DNA of 5,636 nucleotides from contig JASHTT010000533.1 of NCBI GenBank assembly GCA_030040415.1, positions 1 through 5,636 of the forward strand, given 5' to 3'. How positions within the stretch are numbered: the first letter of the stretch is position 1; every line of letters begins with the position of its first letter. Under the pieces are notes generated by a model. The model saw only the letters and a program-made list of their open reading frames with translations. It was not told where the DNA came from and ran no database searches. Shown here piece by piece: positions 4,286 through 5,636 of the stretch. The DNA is from Streptosporangiaceae bacterium (GTDB lineage: Bacteria; Actinomycetota; Actinomycetes; Streptosporangiales; Streptosporangiaceae). The translations under genes were made by a program, and so were the position numbers.

Positions 4286-5470
4286 CTAAGCCGTGCAGTC
4301 ACGGATTGCAACCGCTGGATCGGCCAGCTTGGCCGGATCGACCAAACGCCCATCTTCGATGAGCCGCCTGGCCTGCATCAGGTCGCGCGGCAGCCCTACG
4401 GTGAGCATCGCGGCCAGCCGGCCGCCGGCTACCCAGCAGGCACCCCAACGGCCCGCCGCATCGTCGGGATCGCCACGAAGCACTAGCGCGTCGGCGCCGT
4501 CGTGCCAGCCCACGTACTGCACCATCCGGCCGAATTGCTCGGACCAGAAGTAGGGCACGGGGTCATAGCGGGAAGTTCCGCCGAGCAGGTTCGCGGCCGC
4601 CGTCTCCGGCGCGTGCAGTGCGACGTCCCAGTGCTCGAACCGCAGCCGGCGGCCGTACCTGGCAGACCAGAACGATGCGCAGTCCCCCGTGGCAAACACG
4701 CCATTCATGCTGGTACGCAGCTGGCCGTCGACGGCGACGCCGTTGTCAAGCTCGACTCCCGAGCCCTGCAGCCAGTCCACGGCGGGGCGCACGCCGACAG
4801 CGGTGACGACGACGTCGGCGGGCAGCAGTTCACCCCCGGCGAGCCAGAGGCCGGCTGGCTCGACCGAGGTGACCGAGTCGCCGAGACGCAGCTCGACCCC
4901 GGCCTGCTCGTACCAGGGCACGGTGAAGGCACCAACCTCCGTCCCGACGGCGGCCGCGAGCGGAACCTTCGCTGCCTCCACCACGGTGACCGAGCAGCCG
5001 TGGCTGACCGCGGCAGTGGCCAGTTCGGCACCAATCCAGCCAGCTCCCACGATCGCCAGCCTCGTGCCACGCTGGAGCAAGGCCCGCAGCTCGAGAGCGT
5101 CGTCGGCGGTGCGCAGCACGCGCTGCGGGCCAGGGCCCGGCAGCCGCACCGGCATCGCGCCGGTGGCCAGCACCAGTGCGTCGTAGCGGTACTCGCCGCG
5201 GTCTGTCGCCAGGCTGCCCGCCGACAGGCCGACAGCGGTCTCGCCAAGGCGCACGTCGGCGCCGAGCGAGGCCAGATCGGGGCGCAGCGTAGTGTCGTCG
5301 AGCTGGCCGGTCATCAGCTTCTTGGACAGCGGCGGCCGGTCGTAGGGTGGCCTGCGCTCCGCGCCGATCAAAGTCACCGATCCGTCGTAGCCCCTGGACC
5401 GCAGCTCCTCCACGGTGCGCAGCCCGGCCAGCCCGGCACCGACCACTATGACCCTGGCGGGGCCGGTCAT
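4286..5470 (-). CDS. FAD/NAD(P)-dependent oxidoreductase, ferredoxin-reductase type
   Basis: A 394-residue two-dinucleotide-fold flavoprotein resembling putidaredoxin, rhodocoxin and biphenyl-dioxygenase ferredoxin reductases, which pass electrons from NAD(P)H through FAD to a small iron-sulfur protein. Visible are the FAD loop VVGAGLAGL (9-17), PPYDRPPLSK (41-50), LATGA (101-105), the NAD(P) loop VGAGWIGAE (141-149, GxGxxGxxE-like), GVRPA (226-230), FATGDCA (259-265, FAD ribityl contact), HWDVALH (280-286) and PYFWSEQFG (306-314) leading into the C-terminal interface domain. There is no signal peptide or membrane segment. The ATG at 5470 has GGAGG at 5486-5482, an 11-base spacing that is longish but usable. 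It is the first gene of a probable operon with the Rv2175c-like gene and thiE. No ferredoxin or monooxygenase gene lies nearby, so its partner is unknown. It lacks the ThiO glycine oxidase architecture, so it is not called a thiamine enzyme. Confidence 0.9.
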   Translation of the reverse strand: MTGPARVIVVGAGLAGLRTVEELRSRGYDGSVTLIGAERRPPYDRPPLSKKLMTGQLDDTTLRPDLASLGADVRLGETAVGLSAGSLATDRGEYRYDALVLATGAMPVRLPGPGPQRVLRTADDALELRALLQRGTRLAIVGAGWIGAELATAAVSHGCSVTVVEAAKVPLAAAVGTEVGAFTVPWYEQAGVELRLGDSVTSVEPAGLWLAGGELLPADVVVTAVGVRPAVDWLQGSGVELDNGVAVDGQLRTSMNGVFATGDCASFWSARYGRRLRFEHWDVALHAPETAAANLLGGTSRYDPVPYFWSEQFGRMVQYVGWHDGADALVLRGDPDDAAGRWGACWVAGGRLAAMLTVGLPRDLMQARRLIEDGRLVDPAKLADPAVAIRDCTA

Positions 5471-5515
5471 GCTCGCATCGTCCTCCGTCCGGCTGAAGGG
5501 CCAGGTGACACGGCC

Positions 5516-5522
5516 TAAACTA
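5516..5522. promoter_or_regulatory. Overlapping divergent -10 elements (shared promoter)
   Basis: On the plus strand TAAACT (5516-5521) fits the -10 pattern and would start transcription near 5528, at the edge of the riboswitch. On the minus strand TAGTTT (5522-5517) fits too and would start near 5510, giving a leader of about 40 bases for the oxidoreductase. The two hexamers share five base pairs. CTGAAG (5493-5498) is a poor -35 for the plus direction; none is clear for the minus. The -10 matches are direct observations; their use is inference. Confidence 0.45.
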
Positions 5523-5528
5523 GTCGCA

Positions 5529-5623
5529 TCGCGCGGGAGTCCGGTGAGACCGGACTGAGAGGGCAGCTAGCGAGCCGCCGACCGCAGGAACCTGATCCGG
5601 GTCATGCCGGCGAAGGGAGGCGA
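5529..5623 (+). ncRNA. TPP riboswitch (THI element)
   Basis: The thiamine-pyrophosphate aptamer is recognisable by its conserved segments in order: CTGAGAGGG (5555-5563) after the hairpin GTCCGG (5539-5544) / CCGGAC (5550-5555), then GAACCTGATCCGGGTCATG (5588-5606) with CCGG (5597-5600) pairing CCGG (5607-5610), and GCGAAGGGAGG (5610-5620). TCGC (5529-5532) pairs with GCGA (5620-5623) to close P1. An optional stem GGC/GCC (around 5562-5576) is possible in the P3a position. TPP binding normally lowers expression of the downstream thiamine gene. Here GGGAGG (5615-5620) at the aptamer's 3' end is also the best ribosome binding site for the next gene, so control of translation initiation by masking is inferred. 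No terminator hairpin or separate expression platform fits between the aptamer and the start codon. Confidence 0.95.
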
Positions 5624-5624
5624 A

Positions 5625-5636
5625 GTGGGCGGTGAA
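5625..5636 (+). CDS. Start of a riboswitch-controlled gene, cut by the window edge
   Basis: GTG at 5625 opens a frame reading V-G-G-E to the edge and lies four bases after the GGAGG at 5616-5620. A second GTG at 5632, in another frame, has an 11-base spacing and cannot be excluded. Position directly after a TPP riboswitch and beside thiE implies a thiamine biosynthesis or transport gene; thiO or thiC would be typical in actinobacteria. Four codons are too few to identify it. Confidence 0.4.

Noticed and set aside
5467..5478. Three-codon upstream frame (ATG CGA GCA TGA) overlapping the oxidoreductase ATG
   Set aside because: Its ATG is only three bases from the GGAGG, very short by chance expectation, and there is no sign of conservation; noted as a curiosity only.
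4502..5518. 338-codon plus-strand frame antisense to the FAD oxidoreductase
   Set aside because: His/Gln/Arg-rich shadow of a well-supported gene, with no recognised motif.
1..5636. tRNA, rRNA, insertion sequence, phage or toxin-antitoxin genes
   Set aside because: I looked on both strands and found no tRNA cloverleaf, ribosomal RNA segment, transposase motif, flanking target duplication or small paired genes typical of such elements.

Overview
This is a G+C-rich bacterial segment with tightly packed genes that carry strong actinobacterial (Actinomycetota) signatures. They include an IdsA-type polyprenyl diphosphate synthase with a DDxxG second motif, an Rv2175c-type small DNA-binding protein, a MetF of the actinobacterial length, GTG/TTG starts and several apparently leaderless promoters. 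From memory of the family neighbourhoods, the order metF-like / idsA / Rv2175c-like resembles the M. tuberculosis stretch Rv2172c-Rv2176. Here thiE sits beside the Rv2175c-like gene, and neither mptA nor pknL lies inside the window. Genus cannot be read from this sequence.

Layout. Bases 1-504 hold no convincing gene. They contain a small and a very long GC hairpin (18-32 and 36-78), a LexA-box-like sequence (120-135), a short perfect dyad (183-199), another stem-loop (242-269) and a degenerate tandem repeat array built on GCGTYACGGCGAAGGGC (298-467). A GNAT acetyltransferase (505-1080, +) follows and overlaps tail-to-tail with metF (1023-1946, -). MetF and a polyprenyl diphosphate synthase (2054-3121, +) diverge from a 107-bp promoter region that contains nested inverted repeats. 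After a 75-bp convergent gap carrying what looks like a stray copy of the 298-467 repeat, three minus-strand genes form a probable operon in transcription order: FAD/NAD(P) oxidoreductase (5470-4286), Rv2175c-like regulator (4199 or 4262 to 3837) and thiE (3847-3197). A TPP riboswitch (5529-5623, +) diverges from that operon and leads into a gene cut off by the right edge.

How it fits together. The right half is a thiamine locus. ThiE joins the pyrimidine and thiazole halves of thiamine. The riboswitch-controlled gene beyond the edge is probably another thi gene; in actinobacteria a thiO/thiS/thiG cluster or thiC would fit, but it cannot be identified from 12 bases. The two transcription units appear to share one AT-rich -10 region (5516-5522) read in opposite directions, so TPP directly senses only the rightward unit. 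The left half is one-carbon (MetF) and isoprenoid (IdsA) core metabolism.

The protein genes are ordinary, and I see no phage, CRISPR, transposase or new enzyme system. The interest lies in the non-coding DNA: the repeat array and its possible outlying copy, the long hairpin, the near-zero-leader riboswitch, the shared divergent promoter, the leaderless start pattern at three genes and the dyads over the idsA promoter.
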